Source: Actinotignum schaalii (GTDB lineage: Bacteria; Actinomycetota; Actinomycetes; Actinomycetales; Actinomycetaceae). From it: DNA of 64,000 nt. Below, in pieces: positions 55,373-64,000 of this stretch. The notes under the pieces are model-generated. The model was given only the letters and a program-made list of their open reading frames with translations, was not told the DNA's origin and searched no databases. The position numbers and the translations under genes are program-made. Position 1 is the stretch's first letter; every line of letters starts with the position of its first letter. The DNA is taken from contig NZ_JARBHJ010000001.1 of NCBI RefSeq assembly GCF_028864145.1, positions 1 through 64,000 on the forward strand, in the 5' to 3' direction.

Positions 55373-56074
55373 TCAGGTGAAAGCCAGGCCGCAGGCGGCG
55401 GCTAGGCAGGCCACCCACGCCACACACAAAACCGCTCGGGTGCGATCTACGGATCGCACCGGGCGGTTTGTGCTAGGTACGGGTGGTGGAGCGCATTCCT
55501 GCGCTCTTTCCTGCGCTGCCCGCAATTGTTCCGCAGCTCGGGAGAGGGTCACCCACCGGGTAGCGGTGCCACGCCCGGCAGGTACGGGAAGATCAACGTG
55601 GCGGGCTGCGGCTGGGTGACGCGCGGGGAGGAGGCGGCGCCCGGCTGCGAGCGCTCCGCCCGCCGGGAACGCCGCCGCATCCCAGTGTTCGCCACCCTGA
55701 GCATGGGTTGTGAGATAAAAGCGGGTGGTGAAGCGAGCTACCGCACCCCAAGGTAGCCGGATGGTACGCAGCGGGTTAATAATGCTCAGACCTTCCGCGT
55801 TATAGCGCAGCTCGGGGAGGAAAAAGAACGACCACGCCGCTCCGGTTATCCCGGCGGCAAGGAAGAAGGCAACGGGGGCGGAGAAGGGCATAGCAACCCC
55901 GGCCGCAATAAAGATGAGAGGCGCGAGCCCGAGGGCGATGAGAAAACCGCCCTTGACGATCTGGCCGCGTGAACGCAGGGTTACCTCGCCTCCTTGACGC
56001 GTGACACCGCCGGGCCCGGCCACCTCGCCGGACCCGGACGTTTCGGCCCCGCGGCCTGCCTCGCTCGCGCTCAC
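55373..56074 (-). CDS. PH-domain-like membrane protein
   Basis: 233 residues. Two hydrophobic helices (about 43-63 and 66-90) are followed by an ELRYNAEGLSIINPLRTIRL segment typical of the small bacterial PH domain (also seen in the neighbouring gene). A C-terminal hydrophobic helix (CVAWVACLAAACGLAF) ends it. It overlaps its neighbour upstream by 4 nt (ATGA), so the two are a coupled pair. Function is unknown; PH-like proteins of this kind are often membrane-linked partners. Its 3' end contains the operon hairpin of the convergent ABC genes. Confidence 0.7.
   Translation of the reverse strand: MSASEAGRGAETSGSGEVAGPGGVTRQGGEVTLRSRGQIVKGGFLIALGLAPLIFIAAGVAMPFSAPVAFFLAAGITGAAWSFFFLPELRYNAEGLSIINPLRTIRLPWGAVARFTTRFYLTTHAQGGEHWDAAAFPAGGALAAGRRLLPARHPAAARHVDLPVPAGRGTATRWVTLSRAAEQLRAAQERAQECAPPPVPSTNRPVRSVDRTRAVLCVAWVACLAAACGLAFT
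55431..55467 (+). terminator. Terminator of the peptide ABC operon, inside the convergent gene
   Basis: ACCGCTCGGGTGCGATC (55431-55447) pairs with GATCGCACCGGGCGGT (55452-55467), followed by TTGTG. It lies 77 nt after the ATPase stop, inside the 3' coding end of the convergent PH-like gene. Confidence 0.7.
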
Positions 56075-56655
56075 AGCGCCACCGACCAGGCGATACCGCC
56101 GAGCACCCCGAGCACTCCGGCCACCGCGAAGGCGAGCCGATCCCAGGCCCAGTGCCGTTCCACCCGGGGGTGCTCGCTGGGAGCACCGGTGGGAGCATAA
56201 CGAGAGGCTACCGACTCAATGAACTTTCGCACCGGGAGCGTTGCCGTGGTGACCGTGTGGTCACCCGATTCGTGGACCGGGATGACGCGGCGGGTATCCG
56301 GGGTAGGGCGCCCGACGGTACCGAAAGCGCGGGCGTGGATGGCCGCCCCGTCCGTCGTCGTTATAACAAGACCGTACCCGGATTCGACCCCGCGCAGCCG
56401 CGGGAACGGAACCCGCAGATCGCGGAAAGTATTGCGTATCGTCACCCCGGAACCATCTACGTCCACGCTGGGCAAATAAAAGAGGGCGTAGCCGGCCAGG
56501 CACATGCCTGCCGCAAATACAGCCGCGGGAGGCAGATAGCCCCACCCGCCCTGCCACACCTGCATGACCAGAGCAATGATTCCGATAGCGCCGCACAGCC
56601 CGGCGGCGGGGGCGGCCGAGGCGCCGCGAAGACGATAACGTGCAGACATAAGCAT
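56071..56655 (-). CDS. PH-domain-like membrane protein
   Basis: 194 residues (start at 56655 or MSARYR at 56649). Two N-terminal hydrophobic helices (about 14-34 and 40-60), then a beta-rich domain SVDVDGSGVTIRNTFRDLRV and PFPRLRGVESGYGLVITTTD typical of bacterial PH domains, and a C-terminal hydrophobic helix. Overlaps the following gene by 4 nt and is probably translated with it. The pair may form a heteromer. I do not know the function. Confidence 0.72.
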   Translation of the reverse strand: MLMSARYRLRGASAAPAAGLCGAIGIIALVMQVWQGGWGYLPPAAVFAAGMCLAGYALFYLPSVDVDGSGVTIRNTFRDLRVPFPRLRGVESGYGLVITTTDGAAIHARAFGTVGRPTPDTRRVIPVHESGDHTVTTATLPVRKFIESVASRYAPTGAPSEHPRVERHWAWDRLAFAVAGVLGVLGGIAWSVAL

Positions 56656-56820
56656 ATTTTCCCACGTTCACGGCCTGATTGCCGAAAGCTGCGGGCGGCG
56701 GTGGTGATTCTTGACATGGTGGCATATACAGTGCGGGCCAGGCGAGTAACATTGCCAGGGGTTTGCGCTCGCGCATCCCTAATATCGCAACGCCGGCGCG
56801 GGCCGGCAGGGAAGTAGGTT

Positions 56821-58743
56821 ATGGATAGTCGCAACGATCTTCGCAACGTTGCCATTGTGGCGCACGTTGATCACGGGAAAACTACGCTCGTGGACGCGCT
56901 CATGTGGCAGGCCGGGGCTTTCGGAGAGCGCGCCACCGTGGAAAAAACCGGGGAGCGCGTTATGGATTCGGGAGAACTGGAACGCGAAAAAGGTATTACC
57001 ATCCTCGCGAAGAACACCGCGATCCATTACCGCGGGCCGGCCGCGGCCCCAGCCGGTGCGCCTGAAGGCATCACTATTAATGTGATCGATACTCCCGGAC
57101 ACGCCGATTTCGGCGGGGAAGTTGAACGCGGACTGTCCATGGTGGACGGTGTTATTTTGCTTGTCGATGCTTCCGAAGGCCCGCTTCCGCAAACTCGTTT
57201 CGTGCTGCGTAAAGCCCTCGAGGCCTCGCTGCCCGTCATTATTGTTATTAATAAGGTGGATCGCCCGGATGCGCGCATCGCCGAGGTGGAATCCGAAACC
57301 CAGGATCTCCTCCTTTCCCTCGCCTCTGACCTGGATCATCCCGACCCGGATATGCTTGATTCCCTGCTGGAAACCCCGGTGATTTACGCTTCGGCGAAGG
57401 CCGGGCGCGCCAGCCTCACCCGTCCCGCGGATGGCCAGCTACCTGAAAGCAGCGATCTGGAGCCGCTATTCGAGGCGATCGTCAACTATATTCCCGCCCC
57501 GCATTTTGAGGCGGATGCGCCGCTGGCCGCCCAGGTTACCAACCTGGATGCTTCGCCTTTCCTCGGCCGCATCGCCCTGCTGCGGATTTATTCGGGCACT
57601 ATTAAAAAGGGCGCGACGGTTGCGTGGGTACGTGCTGATGGTACGACGTCGTCGGCCCATATCTCCGAACTGCTTCTTACCGAAGGTCTGGAACGTAAGC
57701 CGGCCACCTCCGCCCGGGCTGGCGATATTGTGGCCATCGCGGGTATTCCCGAAATTACCATTGGTGATTCCCTGGTGGATCCGGAGGATCCGCGCCCGCT
57801 GCCGCCTATCCACGTGGATGACCCGGCCATTTCCATGACCATCGGGATTAATACTTCGCCGCTGGCCGGTACCGAAGGCAAGGGCCATAAGCTCACCGCG
57901 CGGCAGGTCAAGGACCGCCTCGATCAGGAGCTCGTGGGCAATGTGTCCATTCGGGTCCTTCCCACCGGGCGTCCCGATGCCTGGGAAGTTCAGGATCGCG
58001 GGGAATTGGCTCTGGCCATTCTGGTGGAGCAGATGCGCCGTGAAGGTTTCGAGCTGACGGTGGGTAAGCCCCAGGTCGTCACCCGCACCATTGACGGGAC
58101 GGTATGCGAGCCGATGCAGCGCACCACCATTGACGTGCCGGAAGAATACCTCGGCGCGGTTACCCAGCTTATGGCCGCTCGCAAGGGACTCATGGAAACG
58201 ATGGCGAATCACGGCACCGGCTGGGTGCGCATGGAATTTGTGGTGCCGGCCCGCGGCATGATTGGTTTCCGCTCGGCGTTCCTCACCCAGACCCGCGGCA
58301 CTGGCATTGCCGCCTCCATCTCGGAAGGCTACGCTCCCTGGATGGGGGAGATTTCTTCGCGGGCTACCGGCTCCCTGGTCTCCGACCGGGCCGGGCAGGT
58401 CACGGCTTACGCTCTCCAGCGCCTGGAAGATCGCGGAACCTTCTTCGTCACCCCGGGCCAGGAAGTGTATGAAGGCCAGGTCGTAGGTGAAAACCCGCGC
58501 GATGAGGATATGGACGTCAATGTGGTGCGCGCCAAGGAAATGACAAATATGCGCTCGGCCACCGCCGACGTGTTTGAGACCCTGCAAGCGCCGCGACGCC
58601 TTACCCTAGAAGAAGCCATGGAATTCGCTGCCGATGACGAATGCCTGGAAGTAACCCCGGAATCCGTGCGGGTGCGCAAAGTTGTGCTGAGCGCGGTGGA
58701 ACGTGGGAAAATCGCCGGGCGGAAGAAGCGCGCGAAGAAATAG
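56821..58743 (+). CDS. typA: Ribosome-associated GTPase TypA/BipA
   Basis: 640 residues. An EF-G-like translational GTPase used in stress and ribosome assembly. G1 is [13 protein letters not shown]2 region is [14 protein letters not shown]3 is [12 protein letters not shown]4 is [12 protein letters not shown]-terminal domains III and V and the TypA-specific tail [20 protein letters not shown] follow (given as [14 protein letters not shown]). GGGAAG precedes the ATG. It is the first of a run of plus-strand genes ending with the ferredoxin. Confidence 0.98.
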   Translation: MDSRNDLRNVAIVAHVDHGKTTLVDALMWQAGAFGERATVEKTGERVMDSGELEREKGITILAKNTAIHYRGPAAAPAGAPEGITINVIDTPGHADFGGEVERGLSMVDGVILLVDASEGPLPQTRFVLRKALEASLPVIIVINKVDRPDARIAEVESETQDLLLSLASDLDHPDPDMLDSLLETPVIYASAKAGRASLTRPADGQLPESSDLEPLFEAIVNYIPAPHFEADAPLAAQVTNLDASPFLGRIALLRIYSGTIKKGATVAWVRADGTTSSAHISELLLTEGLERKPATSARAGDIVAIAGIPEITIGDSLVDPEDPRPLPPIHVDDPAISMTIGINTSPLAGTEGKGHKLTARQVKDRLDQELVGNVSIRVLPTGRPDAWEVQDRGELALAILVEQMRREGFELTVGKPQVVTRTIDGTVCEPMQRTTIDVPEEYLGAVTQLMAARKGLMETMANHGTGWVRMEFVVPARGMIGFRSAFLTQTRGTGIAASISEGYAPWMGEISSRATGSLVSDRAGQVTAYALQRLEDRGTFFVTPGQEVYEGQVVGENPRDEDMDVNVVRAKEMTNMRSATADVFETLQAPRRLTLEEAMEFAADDECLEVTPESVRVRKVVLSAVERGKIAGRKKRAKK

Positions 58744-58766
58744 CGCCCGCCCAGACAAGGAGTGAG

Positions 58767-59267
58767 ATGAGGAGGAACCGCACCCCGTGCCCAAGCGAGC
58801 GTCCGGTCGTGCCGAGGGTCGCGCTGCGGAGGGTCGCAAAGCTGGTCACCGGCCTGCTGCTCGGGGCTTTCGCCGGGGCACTGGCCGCGGTCACCCACGC
58901 GGGGATGGCGGGGATTCCCGGTCTGGCCACCGATATTGTGTGGGTCGGCCCGCTCCTCGCCACGCTGCTCATTGCCAGTGGTGCATCTTTCGCCCGCGAT
59001 TGGCTAGGATCATGGTGCTGGGCTGGATTCTGGCTGGGTGAAGTGGCCCTCACTTTCTGGGCTTTTGCCGCTCCCGGCTACGGGGACATCGTGGCTTTCC
59101 ACGGGGTGGCCGCGAACCTCTGGCTTGTTCTCGCTCCGCTCGCCGGGGCATTCCCGCTTCTCAGCGCCCTGGCGCGCCGCCGGCATTCCGCGCCTCCGGG
59201 CCCACACCCGGAAACTGACCAGGATCAACCACAGGAGGATGCATGCGACCTGAGCACACGCCGCTAA
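58767..59267 (+). CDS. Integral membrane protein, possibly DUF6113-like
   Basis: 166 residues from ATG 58767, with AAGGAG 4 nt upstream. Four hydrophobic segments (about 22-45, 50-72, 82-105, 110-130) with short loops, then a polar Pro/Gln/Asp-rich tail. Such small four-helix proteins near typA and VanW-type genes occur in other actinobacteria, but I am not certain of the family. Its 3' end overlaps the VanW gene by 25 nt, so the two are coupled. Confidence 0.65.
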   Translation: MRRNRTPCPSERPVVPRVALRRVAKLVTGLLLGAFAGALAAVTHAGMAGIPGLATDIVWVGPLLATLLIASGASFARDWLGSWCWAGFWLGEVALTFWAFAAPGYGDIVAFHGVAANLWLVLAPLAGAFPLLSALARRRHSAPPGPHPETDQDQPQEDACDLSTRR

Positions 59268-61057
59268 GCTTCGATACCGGCGAATTCCGGCAGGTGGAAG
59301 CTACCCGCAAGCTGCGCTGGCCCTGGATTGTTTCCGCGGTTATCGCGATCCTTCTTCTCGCCTACGTGGGTTATGCGTGGTACAGCGCCGACCGCGTGGC
59401 GCGGGGCACCACGGTGGCCGGCATTGAAATCGGCGGGATGAATACCGCCACCGCTACCGAGCACCTCGGTGGTGAGGTTGCCGCGCGGGTGGCTCGCCCG
59501 GTTGAGGTGGTTGTGGAGGGCGCCAGTGTGACCGTGAACCCGGGCGATTACTCCCTGGGTGTGGACGCGGCGGCCACGGTGGAGAGCCTGACCGGTTTCA
59601 CCCTCAACCCCGTGGAGATTTTCCATCGCCTCATCGGCAAGGGCGAGGTCGCCCCGAAGGTCACCGTAGACGACGCCGCACTATCCGCCCAGGTGGATAC
59701 GATTCGTAACGCCACCGGGGTGGAGGCGCGTAACGCCACCCTTGTGATGGAAGGTACGACGGCGCAGCTCAGCCCGGCGCAAGCCGGGCGCGCCGTCGAT
59801 ACGGAGGCCACCCGCGCCGCCCTGATTGAACAGCCGTTGCGCGGCCAGGAACGTATCGAACTGGGAGCGGTGCCTTCCGAACCCGCTATTAGCACCGAAG
59901 CCGCCGAAAAGGCACGCACGGAACTGGCCGGCCCGCTGGTCTCCGGCGACCTCACCGCGAAGGTGGGGGACCGGGCCGTGAACCTCAGCCCGCAAACTCT
60001 GGCGCAGGCGGCATCTTTCGTGCCTGAAGGTGCGGCGCTCCAGCTCAAGCTGGACGGTAAGGTGCTGGGCGATGCGGTGCGGGCCGCCGCCCCGGATCTG
60101 CTCAAACCGGGGGTGGATGCTCGTATTGAGATCGTGGACCACACCACGCCCACGATTATCCCCTCCCAGGACGGCGTGGGTATTGACGACGCCGCGCTCG
60201 CCACTGGCGCTCAGGTTGCCGTGCTGCGTACCGCTGCCGCTGAGCGTCTCGTGGAACTGAGCCCGGCACCAATTCCGGCCGCTTTCAGCACCGCGGACGC
60301 GGAAAAGCTCGGGGTCAAGGAAGTGGTTTCCGAAATTTCCACCCCGCTTACCAGCGATTCGGTGCGTACCACCAATTTGCGGGTGGGAACCCGGAAAGTC
60401 ACCGATACCCTGGTCAAACCGAATGAGACTCTCTCCCTGGAAGCGGCGCTCGGTCCTATTGAGTACTCGGAAGGCTTTGTTTCTTCCGGGGTGGTCATGA
60501 ACGGTTTCAATAATGAGGCCCTGGGGGGAGGGCTCTCCCAGCTGGCGACGAATGTTTTTAATATCGGCTACCTGGCCGGCTACGAAGATGTGGAGCACCG
60601 TCCCCACACCAAGCATTTTTCCCGCTATCCCATGGGCCGTGAATCCACCCTGTGGTCCGGCTCCATTGACGTGAAGTGGAAGAACACCACCCCCTACGGT
60701 GCGGTCATCGACACCTACCTGGAGGGTGGCTACGTGGTCACGAAGCTCTGGTCCACGAAGTATTACGATGTCGAAACCTGGACCTCGGAACCGCGCAATT
60801 ACCGGCAGCCGGTTATGACGGAAGGCAAGGGGCCGGATTGCGAGCCCCAGGGCTTGGGCGATCCCGGATTTACCGTGACCGTGTCTCGCACCGTGAAATT
60901 GGGAGATAAGGTCGTTGAGGATTCGTCCTATGACTGGACCTACCAGCCCGATCATGGCCGTACCTGCCCGAAGCCGGAGCCGGCCACCCCGCCCGCACCC
61001 GCCCCGCAGCCCGAAGGCGCTCCCGCACCAGCTCCAGCTCCTGCACCCGGTCACTAG
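59243..61057 (+). CDS. VanW family wall-associated protein
   Basis: 604 residues. One membrane anchor (about 26-46) puts the rest outside the cell. Two peptidoglycan-binding-like repeats (about 55-180 and 215-345) precede the VanW domain (about 380-525, with LGGGLSQLATNVFNIGYLAG). The Pro/Ala-rich tail (about 570-604) is wall-spanning in type. GGAGGATGC precedes the ATG, which lies inside the previous gene. VanW-domain proteins occur near glycopeptide resistance and wall genes; the exact role is unknown. Confidence 0.9.
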   Translation: MRPEHTPLSFDTGEFRQVEATRKLRWPWIVSAVIAILLLAYVGYAWYSADRVARGTTVAGIEIGGMNTATATEHLGGEVAARVARPVEVVVEGASVTVNPGDYSLGVDAAATVESLTGFTLNPVEIFHRLIGKGEVAPKVTVDDAALSAQVDTIRNATGVEARNATLVMEGTTAQLSPAQAGRAVDTEATRAALIEQPLRGQERIELGAVPSEPAISTEAAEKARTELAGPLVSGDLTAKVGDRAVNLSPQTLAQAASFVPEGAALQLKLDGKVLGDAVRAAAPDLLKPGVDARIEIVDHTTPTIIPSQDGVGIDDAALATGAQVAVLRTAAAERLVELSPAPIPAAFSTADAEKLGVKEVVSEISTPLTSDSVRTTNLRVGTRKVTDTLVKPNETLSLEAALGPIEYSEGFVSSGVVMNGFNNEALGGGLSQLATNVFNIGYLAGYEDVEHRPHTKHFSRYPMGRESTLWSGSIDVKWKNTTPYGAVIDTYLEGGYVVTKLWSTKYYDVETWTSEPRNYRQPVMTEGKGPDCEPQGLGDPGFTVTVSRTVKLGDKVVEDSSYDWTYQPDHGRTCPKPEPATPPAPAPQPEGAPAPAPAPAPGH

Positions 61058-61108
61058 ATTTGGTGCTGGGCGTGAGCTCGGATTACGGTAGAGGAGGAGG
61101 TGACACCG

Positions 61109-61438
61109 GTGGCTTATGTCATTACTTTGCCGTGCGTCGATACGAAAGATCGGGCGTGCGTGGACGAATGCCCGGTGGATTGCATTTACGAAGGGGACCG
61201 TACCCTCTACATTCACCCGGACGAATGTGTGGATTGCGGGGCCTGTGAACCGGCCTGCCCGGTGGAAGCCATCTATTACGAAGATGATGTTCCCGAAGAA
61301 TGGTCAGTATTCACCGCCGTCAATGCGGAATTCTTCTCTGAATTGGGTTCCCCGGGCGGGGCGCAAAGCCTGGGGCCCACCGGCACCGACCACCCCTATG
61401 TGGCCGGCCTGCCGGCGAACGTCAATGATGAGTCCTAG
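61109..61438 (+). CDS. fdxA: 7Fe ferredoxin (3Fe-4S and 4Fe-4S)
   Basis: 109 residues from GTG 61109, 8 nt after AGGAGGAGG (61092-61100); the GTG at 61100 overlaps that site. Cysteine spacing LPCVDTKDRACVDECPVD and CVDCGACEPACPVEAI fits the FdxA-type seven-iron ferredoxins of actinobacteria. Electron carrier in the cytoplasm, often for cytochrome P450 or oxidoreductases. It follows the VanW gene after 51 nt. Confidence 0.95.
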   Translation: MAYVITLPCVDTKDRACVDECPVDCIYEGDRTLYIHPDECVDCGACEPACPVEAIYYEDDVPEEWSVFTAVNAEFFSELGSPGGAQSLGPTGTDHPYVAGLPANVNDES

Positions 61439-61469
61439 CGCGCCGTCGTTCTGCTCTAGGCGACCCTAG

Positions 61470-62705
61470 CTAATAGGAAGAGCCGTCGCTCCAATCAAGG
61501 GTGGTGCGGGCCAGCTCGCGCACCTGCGGCCAGGTGGCCGCGAAGGAAGGAAGCAGCGGGTAGGAGGTAACATCCTCCACGTTCACCCAGCGCAACTCCA
61601 TGGACTCCCCGTCGGCCACCGCCTCGATACCGTCGCGGCAGCGCGCCACGAAGCTGGTATAGGACCAATCCACGTGCATGGTGGTGAGTTCCCCACCCCG
61701 GCGCAGATCCGTGGGGGCCAGCGCGGTTTCCTCCGTAAATTCGCGCAGTGCACCATCCCAGGGTTCCTCGTCCCATTCGCGTGCGCCACCCGGGAAAGCC
61801 CAGGTGGCACCGCCGTGGCTCCAGGGGGAACGGTGTTGAAGCAGGATCTGGATATGCCCGGCGTGGCGCCGGAAAGCCGCGATCCCGGCCGCCCCGTTCA
61901 TACCCCAATGGCGTTTCCCGCAACCGCACAGCAGGAAACCATCCGCACCGTGCTGGACCGTGCCGTGGTGGCTATCGGCCAAGAAACGCTGCGCGGCTTC
62001 CGGAAGCACCCCGAGGGCAGGGCGGGCAGGTTTCGCCCAGAACTGGGTGAAGGACAGGCCCAGGTGCTCCACCAGGGAACGCAGCAGCGGCAGGGAAATT
62101 CCCACCACTCCGTGGTAATCACCCTCGAGGCGGTCAATAAAGGGGCCACCCAGGCCGTCCGCGGTAAAGGAACCGGCCACTTCCAGGGGCTCCCCGGTGG
62201 CGATATACGCCTCGATCTCCGCCGCGCTCAGGCGCGCGAAAGTGACCGTGGCCCGGGAAATCCCGGCCAGGGAACGCCCGGAAGGAACGTGAACTAGGCA
62301 GTGCCCGGTGTGGAGAATTCCGGAATGCCCGGACATGCGGGCCAGGCGCTCGCGGGCCACTTCCGGAGAATGCGGCTTCCCGTAGACCTCACCCTCGAAT
62401 TCGAACATGGAATCGCAGCCCACCACAAAATCGGCCCCCTGGGCCGGTCCGGGGGTAGCGGCCACATCGCGGGCTTTGGCCGCGGCCAACGCGAGCACTC
62501 CCTGGGAGGGACCCCCGTGCACCCGCGCGAGCAGCGCATCTTCATCCACGTGCGATACCTGCACCAGCGGCTCCACGCCCGCGGCCCGCAAGGTGGCCAG
62601 GCGGGCCGGAGACTGGCTGGCAAGAGCCAAGGTCAGGGAGGGCAGCGCGGGCATATGCGCCGCGGGCGTATGCGCCGCGCCGCCCCCATCATGAGTCATC
62701 GGCAT
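61470..62705 (-). CDS. Maf-like nucleotide pyrophosphatase fused to a Nudix hydrolase
   Basis: 411 residues. Residues about 22-225 are a Maf domain: LTLALASQSPARLATLRAAG, then VVGCDSMFEFEGEVYGKPHS and GSFTADGLGGPFIDRLEGDY. Residues about 270-400 are a Nudix domain whose box reads GGAREWDEEPWDGALREFTE followed by ETAL (the last glycine is alanine). Both domains clean nucleotide pools. A short spacer rich in His, Gly and Cys (GFLLCGCGKRHWG) lies between them. No restart is visible, so it is one protein. Confidence 0.93.
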   Translation of the reverse strand: MPMTHDGGGAAHTPAAHMPALPSLTLALASQSPARLATLRAAGVEPLVQVSHVDEDALLARVHGGPSQGVLALAAAKARDVAATPGPAQGADFVVGCDSMFEFEGEVYGKPHSPEVARERLARMSGHSGILHTGHCLVHVPSGRSLAGISRATVTFARLSAAEIEAYIATGEPLEVAGSFTADGLGGPFIDRLEGDYHGVVGISLPLLRSLVEHLGLSFTQFWAKPARPALGVLPEAAQRFLADSHHGTVQHGADGFLLCGCGKRHWGMNGAAGIAAFRRHAGHIQILLQHRSPWSHGGATWAFPGGAREWDEEPWDGALREFTEETALAPTDLRRGGELTTMHVDWSYTSFVARCRDGIEAVADGESMELRWVNVEDVTSYPLLPSFAATWPQVRELARTTLDWSDGSSY

Positions 62706-62718
62706 AGGAAGGACCGGC

Positions 62719-64000
62719 CTAGCGCGAAAGCTCGCTGCGCAGCACGTCCAGGCCCACCCCGCCCAGGCGCAGGGCCTTCATATGCCAGGCCTTGAGGTCG
62801 AAGCCAGCGCCCGCGCGGGACCGAGCCTCCTCACGCAGTTCCTTCCAGATCCGCGCACCCACCTTGTAGGCGCTGGCCTGCCCGGGCCAGCCGAGGTAGC
62901 GGTCCAGCTCGTAGGAAAGGAAGGACTGTTCCATAGCCACATTCGCGCGCAGGAAACGCCAGGCGGCATCGTGATCCCAGGCGCCGGTGCCGAACTGCCC
63001 GCCGGCCACCTTCCCGGCATCCTTACCCAGATGCACGCCCATATCCACCACGATGCGGGCCGCGCGCAGCCGCTCGGAATCAAGCACGCCCATGCGGTCA
63101 CCCGGATCCTCGTGGAAACCGAGCTCGGCCATGAGGGCTTCGGCGTAGAGCGCCCAGCCTTCCCCGTGCCCGGAGACCCAATAGGCCTGACGGCGCCACG
63201 CATTGAGCTGATCCTTGAGGTAGACGGCCAAGCCCAGCTGGAGGTGGTGACCCGGTACGCCTTCGTGGTAGACCGTGGTCTTTTCCTGCCAGGTGTGGAA
63301 TTCCGTGACGCCTTCCGGCACGGACCACCACATGCGGCCCGGCCGGGAAAAATCATCGGACGGGCCGGTGTAGTAGATACCGCCCGAATTCGAGGGCGCG
63401 ATCATGCATTCGATGGTGCGCATCGCCTCGGGAATATCGAAGTACTGCGTGGCCGCGGCCATAGCATCATCGGCGGTATGCTGCATCCAGGAGCGCAATT
63501 CCTCCACGCCGTGCAGGGTGTAGCGTTCTTCCTGATCGAGGCGGGTGAGGGCCTCGTTCACGCTCACGCCCTCCCCGTACAGCTCGCGCGCAATGGCTTG
63601 CTGTTCCGCGTCGATTCGCTCCAGTTCGTGGATACCCCACTCGTATGTTTCATCCAGATCGACGACGGCGCCCAGGAATTCGCGCGAATGCAGCGCGTAA
63701 CGATCCCGGCCCACCGCATCATTTTCGGTAGCCCCCGGGAGGAGACCCCGCAGTGTTTCGGCCAGTTCTCCGTAGGCCGCGCGGGCCTGGGCAGCGCCTT
63801 TCTCCAAAGCGCCGGCAAGTTCCGGGGCTGCGGCCGCCCCGCGCTGGGCCAGCCCCGCGAAGCTACCCGAATCGGAGGCTGCACCGAGGGCCTGCTCCAG
63901 GCAGCGCTCCACCTGCCGGGCCGCGAAAACGGGGCCGGAAGCGGCCCGCTGGGCCAGGGATTCCCGGTAGCCGGCCAGGGCCCGCGGCACATCGTTCAGG
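62719..64000 (-). CDS. DUF885 family protein, metallopeptidase-like (5' end outside the window)
   Basis: At least 425 residues in the window; the frame is still open at 64000. Metal-site motifs YHEGVPGHHLQLG (HExxxGHH type) and SGHGEGWALYAEALMAELGF are those of the DUF885 family, regarded as a gluzincin-like peptidase family. The C-terminus is complete. It follows the Maf-Nudix gene upstream on the minus strand with a 13-nt gap, so the two may be cotranscribed. Confidence 0.9.
   Translation of the reverse strand, partial: LNDVPRALAGYRESLAQRAASGPVFAARQVERCLEQALGAASDSGSFAGLAQRGAAAAPELAGALEKGAAQARAAYGELAETLRGLLPGATENDAVGRDRYALHSREFLGAVVDLDETYEWGIHELERIDAEQQAIARELYGEGVSVNEALTRLDQEERYTLHGVEELRSWMQHTADDAMAAATQYFDIPEAMRTIECMIAPSNSGGIYYTGPSDDFSRPGRMWWSVPEGVTEFHTWQEKTTVYHEGVPGHHLQLGLAVYLKDQLNAWRRQAYWVSGHGEGWALYAEALMAELGFHEDPGDRMGVLDSERLRAARIVVDMGVHLGKDAGKVAGGQFGTGAWDHDAAWRFLRANVAMEQSFLSYELDRYLGWPGQASAYKVGARIWKELREEARSRAGAGFDLKAWHMKALRLGGVGLDVLRSELSR

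Overview
The window looks like an actinobacterial chromosome, most likely Actinomycetaceae (Trueperella/Arcanobacterium-like). The evidence is high G+C, many GTG/TTG starts, a mycothiol-conjugate amidase (Mca) gene, a greA - mca - hlyIII - uppS gene order that I recall from mycobacteria, an eno - divIC - DUF501/ppx order, and an Erm(X)-type resistance gene. The genus is an inference from gene content, not a database result.

Layout. Positions 1-20300 are core chromosome: enolase, a DivIC-like divisome protein, a DUF501-Ppx fusion, NhaA, an odd short UAA-anticodon tRNA gene, a BI-1 family membrane protein, MsrA, GreA, Mca, PPK2, hemolysin III, a cis-prenyl transferase, a minus-strand xseA-xseB-sugar-kinase-like operon, RmuC, an SDR and YchF.

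About 20300-35800 is an accessory island inserted directly behind ychF. In order it holds: a large serine recombinase; a 38-bp 3' piece of an initiator tRNA gene with its terminator; a MerR/SulP pair with a frameshifted transporter start; a solitary IS6-family-like end; a coiled-coil membrane protein; a 5'-truncated resolvase; a DUF4192 - small protein - SSB cassette; a 40-bp-period repeat block; a MobV-like relaxase lacking its N-terminal motif; a 0.75-kb DNA segment packed with nested palindromes; a small acidic protein; an excisionase-like protein; three tandem ~366-bp repeats full of GTTTCGTA/TACGAAAC boxes; erm(X) with its leader peptide; and a C-terminal scrap of an MmeI-like DNA methyltransferase. 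No type IV secretion genes are visible, so it looks like a composite, at most mobilizable island built from plasmid and transposon fragments.

Positions 35800-64000 are core again: two GNAT acetyltransferases, an FMN reductase, Ogt, a HAD protein, an M20 peptidase, an orphan DNA methyltransferase, an alpha/beta hydrolase, Kup, M18 aminopeptidase plus an AMP-ligase-like protein, a complete oligopeptide ABC operon (binding protein, enlarged permease, second permease, fused double ATPase), two PH-like membrane proteins, TypA, a VanW protein, a 7Fe ferredoxin, a Maf-Nudix fusion and a partial DUF885 protein.

The least explained parts are the non-coding stretches of the island: the 366-bp tandem repeat array (32399-33482, with an inverted echo at 33586-33611), the palindrome cluster (29969-30696) and the 40-bp-period block (27892-28051). 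They resemble replication, transfer or partition DNA of a former plasmid. Several core genes carry fusions or lost motifs that are reported separately.
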